Assembly: GCA_949292945.1 (NCBI GenBank)
Contig: CASFAX010000010.1
Coordinates: 1-64,000 of the forward strand
Direction: 5' to 3'
DNA from: an uncultured Bacillota bacterium
GTDB taxonomy: Bacteria > Bacillota > Clostridia > Peptostreptococcales > Anaerovoracaceae
DNA: 64,000 nt
Shown piece by piece: positions 26,471-35,755 of this stretch (position 1 is its first letter; every line of letters begins with the position of its first letter). Below the pieces are notes generated by a model. The model made no database searches, had not been told where the DNA came from, and was given only the letters and a program-made list of their open reading frames with translations. The position numbers and the translations under genes were made by a program.

Positions 26471-27376
26471 TTACGCTTCTGCGTCTTCCTTTGGAGCTTC
26501 AGCCTTTGGAGCTTCAGCCTTTGGCGCCTCAGCTGCAGGAGCTTCGGCCTTAGATGCTGCCGCCTTCGCAGGAGCCGCTTTCTTTACGCGCATGTTAAGG
26601 ATTGCACCGGTAGGACATTCCTTTGCGCACATTCCGCAGTTCTTGCACTTTTCAGGATCGATGTAAGCCAGGTTGTTCTCAACGTGAATAGCATCGAACT
26701 TACATGTCTTTTCGCACTTGCCGCAGCCGATGCATCCGTTGGTGCACGCCTTTCTGGTCTCTGCACCCTTTGCATTGGAGTGGCACTGTACCACTACGAT
26801 GTTCTTCGCAGGGGATACTCTGATGAGCTTGTTAGGGCACGTTCTTGCACATGCTCCGCAGGCTACGCAGCTGTCCCTGTTTACTACGGCTACGCCGTCG
26901 CAGATGTGAATTGCATCAAACTCGCAGGCTGCCACGCAGTCTCCCAGTCCGATACATCCGTAAGGGCACTGGTTTACTCCGCCGAAGAACTGTTTTGCAG
27001 CAGAGCAAGTCTTCATTCCGGTGTACTCCAGAAGAGACTTTGCAGCTTCGTGAGTTCCGTTACACATAACCACTGCAACTTCCTTTTCGGCAGCCTCGGC
27101 AGTTACGCCAAGAACTTCTGCAAGAGCCGCTGCAACGTCAGGACCGCCCGCAGTACATTTGTTGCAAGGAAGAGAATGATCTGCAGCCAGGGCATTGGCA
27201 TAGTCGTCACATCCTGCATATCCGCATCCTCCGCAGTTTGCGCCCGGAAGCTGTTCTCTCAAGAGAGTGAACGTTTCATCTACAGGTACGAAGAATATCT
27301 TGGAAGCGATTGTAAGTATGCCTGCGCATATGAAACCGATAACCACTACGATCAATACAGGTTCTAAAATAGTCAC
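26471..27376 (-). CDS. rnfB: Rnf complex subunit RnfB (ferredoxin-type iron-sulfur protein)
   Basis: RnfB takes electrons from reduced ferredoxin into the membrane Rnf complex. The 301-residue protein has an N-terminal membrane helix (residues 5-28) and the Fe-S motif [16 protein letters not shown] near 45. Four-cysteine clusters follow from about 135 to 250 ([48 protein letters not shown]). The last 35 residues are a low-complexity Ala/Pro/Glu/Lys tail with repeats of APKAE, unusual for the core fold and probably exposed. It is the last gene of rnfCDGEAB and begins 18 bp after rnfA ends. Confidence 0.97.
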   Translation of the reverse strand: MTILEPVLIVVVIGFICAGILTIASKIFFVPVDETFTLLREQLPGANCGGCGYAGCDDYANALAADHSLPCNKCTAGGPDVAAALAEVLGVTAEAAEKEVAVVMCNGTHEAAKSLLEYTGMKTCSAAKQFFGGVNQCPYGCIGLGDCVAACEFDAIHICDGVAVVNRDSCVACGACARTCPNKLIRVSPAKNIVVVQCHSNAKGAETRKACTNGCIGCGKCEKTCKFDAIHVENNLAYIDPEKCKNCGMCAKECPTGAILNMRVKKAAPAKAAASKAEAPAAEAPKAEAPKAEAPKEDAEA

Positions 27377-27394
27377 TTAACTCCGCCTCCTTTC

Positions 27395-27973
27395 TTACTG
27401 GAACATTCCGGAGAAGCCCATAAAGCTTACGGAAAGAATTGCTGCAGTTATAAGTGTGATAGGAAGTCCTCTGAACGGAACAGGAACTCCTGCTTCGTTT
27501 CCTTCCAGCTTTCCTCTTACGCCTGCCATAAGGATCATAGCCAGCAGGAATCCGAGGCCTGCACCGAAGGCGTTGAAGAGAGCCAGAACGTATCCGTATC
27601 CCTCGTCGATGTTGGTGATGCACACACCCAGAACCGTACAGTTGGTGGTAATGAGCGGAAGGTATATACCGAGAGCCTTGTGGAGGGACGGTATGTACTT
27701 CTTCAGCATCATCTCTATGAGCTGTACGAGAGCTGCGATTACGAGAATGAATACTACGGTCTGAAGGTATCCTATGTTAAAGCTGTTCAGAATAAGCTGG
27801 ATAGGCCATGTAACGGCTGTTGCAACTACCATTACGAATACTACGGCAATACCCATACCTATGGCTGAGTCGAGTTTCTTTGATACTCCAAGGAACGGAC
27901 AGATACCGAGGAACTGAGCGAGCACGTAGTTATTTACCAGTATCATGCTCATTACTGTCGTTATTATTAGCAT
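27395..27973 (-). CDS. rnfA: Rnf complex membrane subunit RnfA
   Basis: 192 residues with six membrane segments. ILVNNYVLAQFLGICPFLGVS near the N-terminus carries the conserved Cys that helps bind an Fe-S centre in the membrane in the RnfA/NqrE family; a second Cys lies in TTNCTVLGVCIT near 110. RnfA and RnfE form an antiparallel pair that carries electrons across the membrane. Its start overlaps the end of rnfE by 7 bp. Confidence 0.97.
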   Translation of the reverse strand: MLIITTVMSMILVNNYVLAQFLGICPFLGVSKKLDSAIGMGIAVVFVMVVATAVTWPIQLILNSFNIGYLQTVVFILVIAALVQLIEMMLKKYIPSLHKALGIYLPLITTNCTVLGVCITNIDEGYGYVLALFNAFGAGLGFLLAMILMAGVRGKLEGNEAGVPVPFRGLPITLITAAILSVSFMGFSGMFQ

Positions 27974-28683
27974 GCCTTTTCAGCTCCTTTCCCGCATTCT
28001 GCGTTTTTGATTTCTTTTCTCTCCGCTCCGCATGCAGATGCAAAAGAGCATCCCTCGCATCCGAAGTCCTTCTTAACCGGCTTGTCTTTTTTGATTACGT
28101 TTACGATTGCAACGAGTATTGCAAAGGTGAAGAATCCGCCCGGAGCCAGGTTGAAGATTCCCATTCCCGGAACTACGTTGGTAAGAACCTCAATTCCGAA
28201 GAGTGTTCCGGAACCGAAGAACTCTCTGATGAGACCCATGCAGCCCAGTGCAAGGGTAAATCCGATACCCATTCCGATACCGTCGAGAGCGGAATCAACT
28301 ACGCTGTTCTTGCTTGCGAAGGCTTCTGCTCTTCCCAGGATGATACAGTTTACTACGATAAGCGGAATGTACAGTCCCAAAGATGCGTACAGGGAAGGTA
28401 CAAACGCCTGCAGTACCATCTGAACCACCGTTACGAATCCTGCGATAACTACGATGTAGCACGGGATTCTTACCTTATCAGGAATGATCTTTCTAAGCAT
28501 GGAAATAACTATATTGGAACAAATCAGTACCGCCATGGCTGAAACACCCATTCCCATACCGTTTATAGCCGAAGATGATGTTGCCAGAGTAGGACAGGTT
28601 CCCAGCACCAGTACCAGTACAGGGTTTTCCTTAATAATACCCTTTGTCAGTATGGCAAGCTTGCTCGTTTTCTTTTCTCCCAT
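27967..28683 (-). CDS. rnfE: Rnf complex membrane subunit RnfE, with Cys-rich tail
   Basis: 238 residues with six membrane segments of the RnfE/NqrD family. LGTCPTLATSS near residue 28 and VNCIILGRAEAFA near 110 hold the conserved Cys residues. After the last helix there is a soluble tail of about 35 residues with five cysteines (FGCEGCSFASACG, then two more near the end) that the membrane core does not need. The tail might bind metal or act in assembly. It abuts rnfG and overlaps rnfA. Confidence 0.95.
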   Translation of the reverse strand: MGEKKTSKLAILTKGIIKENPVLVLVLGTCPTLATSSSAINGMGMGVSAMAVLICSNIVISMLRKIIPDKVRIPCYIVVIAGFVTVVQMVLQAFVPSLYASLGLYIPLIVVNCIILGRAEAFASKNSVVDSALDGIGMGIGFTLALGCMGLIREFFGSGTLFGIEVLTNVVPGMGIFNLAPGGFFTFAILVAIVNVIKKDKPVKKDFGCEGCSFASACGAERKEIKNAECGKGAEKAC

Positions 28684-29267
28684 TACTGAACACCTCCCAT
28701 CTGCTGGAACTGCTGAAGAGCACAGTAAACGCCGTAGTGAACCGCATTGGAGGAGATTGTAGCTCCGCTTATGTAGTCAACTTGGCTGTCATCCTTTGCA
28801 CTGGTGGAGTCGAGGGAAGTGAGTCCCACGTACTGTTTCAGGTGCTCAGGAGTCTGCGCCTTTGTTCCAAGGCCCGGAGTATCCTCGTGAGCCGTTACCT
28901 TTACTCCTGTAATTTCTCCGTCAGCGTTTATTCCCACCATCTCTGTGAGAAGTCCGCCGAAGGAACTGGACTGAACTGTCACAACAACGCCTGCGCCGTT
29001 GTCAGCCACATAGCAGTCGCTTACGAACACTTTGTCAGGCTCTGCCACGTAAAGCTCTCCGTCGTATTCCGTAAAAGCGTCAGCGTCTGCCAGAAGCTCT
29101 GCTCTGTTTGCGTCTGCCGTCTTCTTTTCGTTTTCCACGATAATCGGATTAGCAACTCCATAAGTTGCAGCAAGAGCTGCCGTAACCACCAGACATATAA
29201 TTACCAGAACCAGTATAGGTGCAACGTATTCTTTGAACGTATTGTTATTTTTCATTTTTCTTTGCAC
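28683..29267 (-). CDS. rnfG: Rnf complex FMN-binding subunit RnfG
   Basis: 194 residues: one N-terminal membrane helix (about 13-35) and an extracytoplasmic FMN-binding domain. The covalent FMN site is in YISGATISSNAV near residue 165; by family knowledge FMN joins the Thr or Ser of the SGATx(T/S) motif, and here the final position is Ser. LVALT-type contacts to RnfD are not visible from sequence. It overlaps rnfD by 23 bp and shares one base with rnfE. Confidence 0.95.
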   Translation of the reverse strand: MQRKMKNNNTFKEYVAPILVLVIICLVVTAALAATYGVANPIIVENEKKTADANRAELLADADAFTEYDGELYVAEPDKVFVSDCYVADNGAGVVVTVQSSSFGGLLTEMVGINADGEITGVKVTAHEDTPGLGTKAQTPEHLKQYVGLTSLDSTSAKDDSQVDYISGATISSNAVHYGVYCALQQFQQMGGVQ

Positions 29268-30231
29268 CTCCGTAAGTAATCTTCAGGCACAGGTTATCGA
29301 TAAGCGGAGTGAGGATGTTCATAAGGAGGATGGAGAAGGATACACCTTCAGGATAATTTCCCCAAAGCCTTATAACCATCGTGATGAATCCGCATCCGAT
29401 ACCCATGATAACCTTTCCAAGCGGCATAATCGGTGAAGTTACGTAGTCGGTAGCCATGAAGAATGCTCCGAGCATAACTCCGCCTGCGCAGATGTGGAAC
29501 ACCGCCATGTGAAGTGCGGAATAATCTCCGCCTACTATTGCATAGTAGATGAACGCGATGACGAACACGGTTCCGATGAAGCATGCCGGGATTATAGGTG
29601 AAATTATCTTCTTCCAGATGAGGAACAGCCCGCCTATGATGAGGGCTATAGCGCTCACCTCACCCATGGATCCTCCGATGAAGCCCAGGAACATCTCAGT
29701 GTTGGACGGAAGCTCTCCGCCGCCTTCCTTCAGGATTCCCAGAGGAGTAGCGCTGGTAGCTGCGTCAATTGTGGACATGGAAGGCGTAGGCCATGTGGTC
29801 ATCTGAGTTGCGAAGGAAATGAAGAGAACAATTCTGGCAGTGATTGCCGGATTAGCAAAGTTCTTTCCTATTCCTCCGAAGAGCTGCTTAACGATTACGA
29901 TTGCAACGAAGCAGCCTATAACTGCCATCCAGTAAGGGAAATTGGAAGGCACATTGAACGCTATGAGAGTACCTGTAACTGCGGCACTGAGATCGCCTAC
30001 AGTCTGAGGTCTGTGCAGGAGCTTATTGTAAGCCCACTCGAAGAACATGCTTGCTGCAATGCACACGGCAGTGAGAACGATTACGTTCGCACCGAACACA
30101 TATATACTTACTGCGAAGGAAGGAACCAGCGCAATGAGCACCATGAGCATGGTCTTCTGAGTATCCAGGTTGGTCACCAGATGCGGTGCCGAGGATACCG
30201 CCAAATTGCTGTAATACTTCTTATTATCCAT
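29245..30231 (-). CDS. rnfD: Rnf complex membrane subunit RnfD
   Basis: 328 residues with about nine or ten membrane segments. The FMN attachment site is in DAATSATPLGILKEG near residue 170, matching the (S/T)xATPL pattern of NqrB/RnfD. RnfD is thought to take part in moving Na+ or H+ as electrons pass from RnfB to RnfC. It directly abuts rnfC and overlaps rnfG, so tight translational coupling is likely. Confidence 0.96.
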   Translation of the reverse strand: MDNKKYYSNLAVSSAPHLVTNLDTQKTMLMVLIALVPSFAVSIYVFGANVIVLTAVCIAASMFFEWAYNKLLHRPQTVGDLSAAVTGTLIAFNVPSNFPYWMAVIGCFVAIVIVKQLFGGIGKNFANPAITARIVLFISFATQMTTWPTPSMSTIDAATSATPLGILKEGGGELPSNTEMFLGFIGGSMGEVSAIALIIGGLFLIWKKIISPIIPACFIGTVFVIAFIYYAIVGGDYSALHMAVFHICAGGVMLGAFFMATDYVTSPIMPLGKVIMGIGCGFITMVIRLWGNYPEGVSFSILLMNILTPLIDNLCLKITYGGAKKNEK

Positions 30232-31550
30232 TATTTTACTCCGGCCTCCTTTACAACAGCTTTTCCAAGCTTGTTAATAAAGCTCAGAGGTCTTCTTGCA
30301 GGACAGACGAAAGAGCAGCTTCCGCATTCCATGCACTGCATTACCTGAAGCCTGCTGAGTTCTTCAGCATCTCTCTTCTCATAAGCTGCAGCAAGAGCAG
30401 TAGGAAGAAGGTTGAAAGGACATGCCTTATGACATCTTCCGCAGTTGATGCAGGCAGTCTCTTCCGGAATGTATGCCTTTTCTCCCGAGAAAGCCAGTAT
30501 GGCGTTGTTATTCTTTACGATAGGCATTTCATCGGAGAATATGGCTCTTCCCATCATAGGTCCGCCCATGAGAATCTTCTTAGGTTCTGCCTTGTATCCT
30601 CCGCAGAACTCGATGATGTCGTGAATCTGAGTTCCGATAGGAGCTATGATGTTCTTAGGATTTGCAACGGCGTCTCCATCGATGGTCATTCTCTTCTTTA
30701 TCAGAGGAACTCCATCCCTGAAGTACTGGCCGACAAAAGCTACAGATGTCACGTTGGAGAGTATTACTCCCAGATCCGCAGGGAGAACTCCGGCAGCCAT
30801 GTGCTGTCCCGTAATCTCATAAACCAGGACACGCTCAGCTCCCTTAGGATATCTGTCCTGAAGGGTGAATGTGTGGAAGTTGGTGAGACCCTGCTCAGCG
30901 AACATCTTATCGAACTTTTCGATGGCGTCAGGCTTATTTGCTTCTATTCCGATGTAAGCCGTGTCCAGTCCGATGTACTTCATGATGAGCTTCATGCCGT
31001 CGATTATGTCCTGAGTATCCTCAAGCATTCCCCTGTGGTCAGAGGTTATGAACGGCTCACACTCTGCTCCGTTTACGATGAGAGTGTGCACATCGTCGAT
31101 GTTCTTCGGATCGTACTTGATGTGAGTTGGGAAGGATGCGCCGCCTAAGCCCACAAGACCGCTTTCTCTTATGGCTTTTACAAAGCCTGCATGATCTTCA
31201 GGCATCACCGGAGGTTTAACATCTTCGCATAATTCCTGTTTTTTGTCAGTTTCGATAACTACGAGAGTATCGTTTCCTGCTACAGCGTTACGCTGAGTCT
31301 CGATACCGACCACGGTACCCGATACGCTCGAATGAATTGGCGCACTTACGAAAGCATCTGTATTGCCGATAAGCTGTCCGACTTTCACGGTATCGCCCTT
31401 TGCAACCAGCGGCTTGCATGGCGCACCGATGTGCTGCGACATTGAAATCTTGACGATATCAGGTATCGGCATGACTTCAGTTTCGCAGCCGGCCGTGTTC
31501 TTATAGTGTCCGGCATCGATACTGTGTAAATGCTTAGCACTTGAGCTCAT
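30231..31550 (-). CDS. rnfC: Rnf complex NADH-side subunit RnfC
   Basis: RnfC reduces NAD+ at the cytoplasmic face, using FMN and two [4Fe-4S] clusters. The 439 residues include a biotinyl-lipoyl-like N-terminal part (GDTVKVGQLIG, PIHSSVSGTV), the nucleotide-binding region with GLGGASFPTHIK near 130 and NGAECEPFI near 160, and two clusters at the C-terminus (CINCGRCHKACP, CMECGSCSFVCP). It is the first gene of the operon; the order C-D-G-E-A-B is the one common in clostridia. GAAAGGAAGG lies before the ATG. Confidence 0.97.
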   Translation of the reverse strand: MSSSAKHLHSIDAGHYKNTAGCETEVMPIPDIVKISMSQHIGAPCKPLVAKGDTVKVGQLIGNTDAFVSAPIHSSVSGTVVGIETQRNAVAGNDTLVVIETDKKQELCEDVKPPVMPEDHAGFVKAIRESGLVGLGGASFPTHIKYDPKNIDDVHTLIVNGAECEPFITSDHRGMLEDTQDIIDGMKLIMKYIGLDTAYIGIEANKPDAIEKFDKMFAEQGLTNFHTFTLQDRYPKGAERVLVYEITGQHMAAGVLPADLGVILSNVTSVAFVGQYFRDGVPLIKKRMTIDGDAVANPKNIIAPIGTQIHDIIEFCGGYKAEPKKILMGGPMMGRAIFSDEMPIVKNNNAILAFSGEKAYIPEETACINCGRCHKACPFNLLPTALAAAYEKRDAEELSRLQVMQCMECGSCSFVCPARRPLSFINKLGKAVVKEAGVK

Positions 31551-31599
31551 ATCTGAAACCTTCCTTTCTAAAAAATTGTCATATAATCATACGGAATAT

Positions 31600-31605
31600 A
31601 TTATA
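31600..31605 (-). promoter_or_regulatory. Candidate -10 of the rnf operon
   Basis: TATAAT on the minus strand lies about 50 bp before rnfC, in an AT-rich stretch (31560-31650). No good -35 stands at 16-18 bp, so the promoter is only a candidate. Confidence 0.5.
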
Positions 31606-31832
31606 CTACACTCCTTTTCAAAAAGCATTATGAATTTGACATATTTTTCACTAATCCTTCACAGATGGGGGCTTTGGGAACTTTGAGGAGCTTTGGGGTC
31701 TGCGCCTTGGCTGCGCGTTTTGCACGCTTTGGAGGCTGCGCTCTGCTGCACGTTTTGACGGCTTTGACAAAAGCTGCTTAACCCCGTGATTCATCAAGGC
31801 AGAATTTGCCGAAACAAAGCCCCGCATAAGAA

Positions 31833-31878
31833 AAGGTCAAGGACTATGACCGCATATGCCGGCAGTTTCCTTGACCTT
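31833..31878 (-). terminator. Long hairpin terminator behind the EamA gene
   Basis: AAGGTCAAGGA (31833-31843) pairs perfectly with TCCTTGACCTT (31868-31878) around a 24-base loop; on the minus strand TTTTCTT follows. It lies about 100 bp after the EamA stop. The rest of the gene-free stretch 31620-31976 holds degenerate GCTTTG/GCGC words (31665-31790) and no gene. Confidence 0.7.
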
Positions 31879-31976
31879 ATTCCTCTGATTCAGTTAAAAC
31901 GTAAAATTTTGCCTTGACCAAAAGCCCCAGTCAGCACCCTTTGTCAAATCCCGGTGACGAAGCCCGCCCGGTCGCA

Positions 31977-32930
31977 TCAGCTCTGCCTGAGCTTAAGCCG
32001 GTCGCCGAAAAGTGACACGAAGGAACCTGCGAGGAGTATCCCGATTCCTATGATCATGTTGAAAGGAATGACCTCGTGAAGAACCGCAAGAGCGAAAACC
32101 GGCGCCAGTATCGGCTTAAAGAAGAACACCAGGTTGACAGTCTGCGCCTTCACCTTCTCCATGGCGATAAAGTAGCAGGCGTAGCCCACTCCGGTGACGC
32201 CGATTCCCACGTACAGAACCACCAGGATGTTGTCCATGGAAAAGCCCGTCAGAAGAGGTATGCTGCTGAAAGTGTCCAGGCCTGCATCCTTAAGAAATTC
32301 GCTTATCGCAGGAATTCTCGTTATGAAGACCATTATTACCATTTCCACGCTTGCGCAGAGAAAGCTGAAGCACGTCGTCACGACGCCGCCGAACTTTGCA
32401 GAATCCCTTTTCCCAAGGACCCCGTAAAGGGCGAAGGCCACTGTTGCGAGAATCGTAAGAATCACTCCCGTAACGGAAAGTTTCGTGTTCCACGGCTGGA
32501 TTATGACTACGATTCCTATGATTTCAAGGGCGATGGCCCAGATATTCTTCCTCTCCACAGCCTCGCTCAGGAAAAGCCCCGCAAATATGGTCACGAACAG
32601 GGGATTGCAGCTGAATATGATGGCTACAACCGACGCCTCGGTATAAGTTATGGCAAGCTGGTACAGGTTCATGCTCAGGAACACCCCGACAAATCCCAGG
32701 AAAGCAAACTTCCCCAGATACCTCGGGGTAATTGCAAGCCTCTTCTTCCTCAAAGTGTTCAGCGCAAAGGGAAACAGCACCAGCCCGCCGATAAAGAACC
32801 TTATCAGCGTCATCTGCACAGGGTTGAAATCCCCCGCCACCAGTTTCAGCACAGTCTCCATGGAGCTGAACAGCACCGTAGTGACAGCTATGCACGCATA
32901 GCCCGTCATCTGATTTTTTCTATCTTCCAT
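31977..32930 (-). CDS. EamA/DMT-superfamily transporter
   Basis: 317 residues with ten hydrophobic segments in two similar halves (EamA domains at about 8-140 and 155-300), the layout of drug/metabolite transporters. Such proteins export or import small metabolites, often amino acids; the substrate cannot be told. GGACGAATATG precedes the start. It is a single gene, with repeat copy B upstream and a hairpin terminator downstream. Confidence 0.85.
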   Translation of the reverse strand: MEDRKNQMTGYACIAVTTVLFSSMETVLKLVAGDFNPVQMTLIRFFIGGLVLFPFALNTLRKKRLAITPRYLGKFAFLGFVGVFLSMNLYQLAITYTEASVVAIIFSCNPLFVTIFAGLFLSEAVERKNIWAIALEIIGIVVIIQPWNTKLSVTGVILTILATVAFALYGVLGKRDSAKFGGVVTTCFSFLCASVEMVIMVFITRIPAISEFLKDAGLDTFSSIPLLTGFSMDNILVVLYVGIGVTGVGYACYFIAMEKVKAQTVNLVFFFKPILAPVFALAVLHEVIPFNMIIGIGILLAGSFVSLFGDRLKLRQS

Positions 32931-33077
32931 ATTCGTCCTCCCGTACGAAAATCAGTACCCCATCTAACGCGCCCGGTTGTTAGGCGCACCGAGTACTATT
33001 TTAGCAGCCTGGCGACAGGTGTCAAGCTTCATCACCCGCCGAGCTCGGATTTCAATCACGCCGCCGAACATCCGCCG

Positions 33078-33270
33078 AGCTCGGATTTCGTGTTTTTCTG
33101 GGAGTTCACGAGTACGAAAGTGCTACTATTTTTGCGCAAATGCTGCTGTCAGTACCACGCACAGCCCGGTTTTACTTGCGTGCGTGGTACTATTTCATAT
33201 CGGAGCCGGTGAATCCGAGTCTTCCTGTGCTCGTATTTTTCTATTTTGGACAAAATCCGAGCATCGCGAG
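33078..33270 (+). repeat. Three-hairpin intergenic repeat, family 1, copy B
   Basis: In the 545-bp gene-free stretch 32931-33475. H1 is AGTAC/GTGCT (33111-33115, 33120-33124). H2 is an 11-bp perfect stem AGTACCACGCA/TGCGTGGTACT (33151-33161, 33181-33191). H3 is CGAGT/GCTCG (33216-33220, 33229-33233). The word CCGAGCATC follows at 33257. The central stem reads GTACCAC/GTGGTAC where copy A has GTAGCAC/GTGCTAC, a compensated C-G for G-C swap. The left border resembles a second GAGCTCGGATTT at 33051. Confidence 0.7.
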
Positions 33271-33395
33271 CCATTCCTCGAGCAGCGCGGTAAATCGGGC
33301 ACCAAGCAGCGGCAAATCCGATGTGAATAAAGCGATATAGAGCAGGGGACTTCTGCCTGCGCAGCTGTGCCCACACCGGCTCGCCCGCCATATCG

Positions 33396-33430
33396 CAGAA
33401 AGGCTCCCGGAACGCGATGTTCCGGGAGCC
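33396..33430 (-). terminator. Terminator of the thiolase gene
   Basis: A perfect 12-bp stem GGCTCCCGGAAC/GTTCCGGGAGCC (33402-33413, 33419-33430) is followed on the minus strand by TTTCTGC. It lies 45 bp after the thiolase stop. Confidence 0.8.
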
Positions 33431-33475
33431 CTGGCTGGTCAATCTTTAATCTTTAACTCTAATTTTTAACTGTGA

Positions 33476-34657
33476 CTATCTTTCGATAACCATTGCGGTT
33501 CCCATTCCGCCGCCGATGCAGAGAGTTGCAAGGCCGTACTTGGTCTCAGGTCTCTTCATCATCTCATAGATGAGGGAAATGAGGATTCTTGCTCCGGATG
33601 CTCCGATTGGGTGTCCGAGAGCGATTGCTCCGCCGTTTACGTTAAGCTTGGATGCGTCAAATCCCAGTTCCTTGCCTACTGCTACGGACTGAGCTGCAAA
33701 TGCTTCGTTAGCTTCGATAAGGTCCATGTCGTCGATGGTCAGGCCTGCCTTTTCCAGAGCCTTCTTGGAGGATGGAACTGGTCCGATACCCATGATTTTA
33801 GGATCTACGCCTGCGGAAGCATAGCTCTTGATGGTGCAGAGCGGCTTGATTCCAAGCTCGTCAGCCTTTTCCTTGCTCATTACTACGAGAGCTGCGCCGG
33901 CATCGTTGATTCCGGAAGCGTTAGCTGCTGTAACCATTCCGTCCTTCTTGAATGCAGGCTTCAGCTTAGCCATCTTCTCGATGGTGGATCCAAACTTAGG
34001 ATGCTCGTCTGTATCGAATACGATTGGATCGCCCTTTCTCTGAGGAACTTCAACAGGAACGATTTCGTCCTTGAACTTGCCTGCCTTGATAGCAGCTTCT
34101 GCCTTCTGCTGTGATGCGAGAGCAAACTCGTCCAGCTCTTCTCTGGTCAGTCCCCACTGCTCAGCGATGTTCTCAGCGGTGATTCCCATGTGGTAGTTGT
34201 TGAATGCTTCCCAGAGACCGTCGTTTACCATGGTGTCAACCATAGGAACGTTGTTCATTCTGGCTCCCCATCTTGCGGACGGCATGATGTATCCTGCAGC
34301 GGACATGTTCTCAGCTCCGCCTGCTACGATGATATCTGCGTCTCCTGCCTTGATGATCTGAGCTGCAAGCTCTACAGCTCTCAGTCCGGAACCGCAAACC
34401 TTATTAATAGTCATTGTAGGAACTTCCTTCGGAATGCCTGCATCCAGAGACATCTGTCTGGAAACGTTCTGTCCAAGTCCGCCCTGGAGAACGCATCCCA
34501 TGATAACTTCATCGATCATCTCAGGCTTTATTCCTGCTCTCTCGATGGCTGCCTTGATGGATACGGCTCCCAGAGTTCTGGTCGGAACGTTCTTCAGGCT
34601 TCCGCCAAAACTGCCGATCGGTGTTCTGGCTGCTCCTACGATTACTACTTCTCTCAT
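33476..34657 (-). CDS. thlA: Acetyl-CoA acetyltransferase (thiolase)
   Basis: 393 residues, the normal length of a biosynthetic-type thiolase. [11 protein letters not shown] near residue 88 has the acyl-accepting Cys, [14 protein letters not shown] near 345 the active-site His, and [12 protein letters not shown] near 380 the second Cys. It condenses two acetyl-CoA to acetoacetyl-CoA, the first step to butyrate, or runs in reverse. No other butyrate gene is adjacent; hbd, crt and bcd must be elsewhere if present. AAGGAGG precedes the ATG. It has its own promoter and terminator. Confidence 0.95.
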   Translation of the reverse strand: MREVVIVGAARTPIGSFGGSLKNVPTRTLGAVSIKAAIERAGIKPEMIDEVIMGCVLQGGLGQNVSRQMSLDAGIPKEVPTMTINKVCGSGLRAVELAAQIIKAGDADIIVAGGAENMSAAGYIMPSARWGARMNNVPMVDTMVNDGLWEAFNNYHMGITAENIAEQWGLTREELDEFALASQQKAEAAIKAGKFKDEIVPVEVPQRKGDPIVFDTDEHPKFGSTIEKMAKLKPAFKKDGMVTAANASGINDAGAALVVMSKEKADELGIKPLCTIKSYASAGVDPKIMGIGPVPSSKKALEKAGLTIDDMDLIEANEAFAAQSVAVGKELGFDASKLNVNGGAIALGHPIGASGARILISLIYEMMKRPETKYGLATLCIGGGMGTAMVIER

Positions 34658-34803
34658 TGATTTACCTCCTTACATACGCCGCCGCCGCGGCACACTAACT
34701 AAGCGATGAGAACTATATCTCACGGGCTTTGCGGCTTCCTTCCTCTTTCCGCATTCTTCCCGAAGACTGACTTTGATAATTTTTTCACAGTCTTGCTACG
34801 TCT

Positions 34804-34832
34804 ATTCTACTATATCTTAAACAAAAAAGCAA
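34804..34832 (-). promoter_or_regulatory. Promoter of the thiolase gene
   Basis: TTGCTT (34827-34832) and TAGAAT (34804-34809) on the minus strand are 17 bp apart. The -35 overlaps the 3' end of the DUF2156 gene; the leader to the thiolase start is about 140 nt. Confidence 0.6.
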
Positions 34833-35755
34833 CATGAATATTTTTCTTCCATGTGGTCTGGTCTGAGGGCCTCTTTTGCCTGTCTGAGATTCTCAAGCCC
34901 CATGTCTTCTTCACGGTTGACGTAGACTATTTCCTCAGGAAGACTCAGGCAGAATTCCCTGGCTACCAGCTGGTAAAGACCTCTGTAGTCGTCGGAGGCT
35001 TTCTCAAAGTGGGCTACCGCCGTATCCTTCCAGAGCCTTTCTCCTATGGAAAAGGCTTTCATCTTGCCGTCTATGTAGATTCCCACGGAGTATACGTCGT
35101 CGTCCTCCACAAAGGCCATGACTTCCTCGATGGCGGCAGCCTCCATCCTTAGGCTTTCCTCTTCGTCCTCGCCGTAATCTCTGGCCGCCTGTATTTCGGC
35201 GGTGAGCGCCAGAACGTCTTCCATATCACCGGTTTTCAGAGGCCTTGCCTCGTAGGAGTACGTCTTTAAAAAGTAGTTTAAATGATTTTTCTTTTTGTGT
35301 AAAGCCCTGCCGCTTAAGGTTATGAGTTTTTCCTTCAGATAAACGTATTCGTCGGCATTTCTGTTGTGGGTAAACTCCACCTGGCCCGGAAAAGCCTCCT
35401 CCAGGAACTTTCTCATGTGTCCCGGCACTAGAATCATTCTGAAAGGAATCTTCCTCTCGTCAAAGCGCCTCTTCATCTCCAGAACGGCAGCCCTCAGCTT
35501 TTCCGGTTCATAGGTTCCATCCTTTGTGAGAGGCATGGAAACTATGGCGCTGGGTTCGCCTATTATGCAGTCGGCTCCCGCAATGCACATGTATCCTTCG
35601 ATAACTTCCCAGCACAGGCACTGGGTGGTTCTCCATATGTAGTTTGCCAGGAAGGTATATCCGGCGCCCCGGTAATCGAAGCCCCTGAAATACTCCTGCA
35701 TCAGCTTTTTATCTTCTTCAGTCAGCGTGTCGAAATTTCGACTGAAAATATTCAT
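34817..35755 (-). CDS. DUF2156 (LPG-synthase C-like) protein
   Basis: 312 residues resembling the double GNAT-like domain found at the C-terminus of phosphatidylglycerol lysyltransferases: RGAGYTFLANYIWR near the start, ALHKKKNHLNYFLKTY near 150, and a CoA-fold-like second half with SVGIYIDGKMKAFSIGERL. It lacks the membrane part of MprF, so it is a soluble acyl or aminoacyl transferase of unknown target. Its start overlaps the end of surE by 4 bp, so they share a transcript. The C-terminus (EEKYSCCFFV) is unusual. Confidence 0.75.
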   Translation of the reverse strand: MNIFSRNFDTLTEEDKKLMQEYFRGFDYRGAGYTFLANYIWRTTQCLCWEVIEGYMCIAGADCIIGEPSAIVSMPLTKDGTYEPEKLRAAVLEMKRRFDERKIPFRMILVPGHMRKFLEEAFPGQVEFTHNRNADEYVYLKEKLITLSGRALHKKKNHLNYFLKTYSYEARPLKTGDMEDVLALTAEIQAARDYGEDEEESLRMEAAAIEEVMAFVEDDDVYSVGIYIDGKMKAFSIGERLWKDTAVAHFEKASDDYRGLYQLVAREFCLSLPEEIVYVNREEDMGLENLRQAKEALRPDHMEEKYSCCFFV

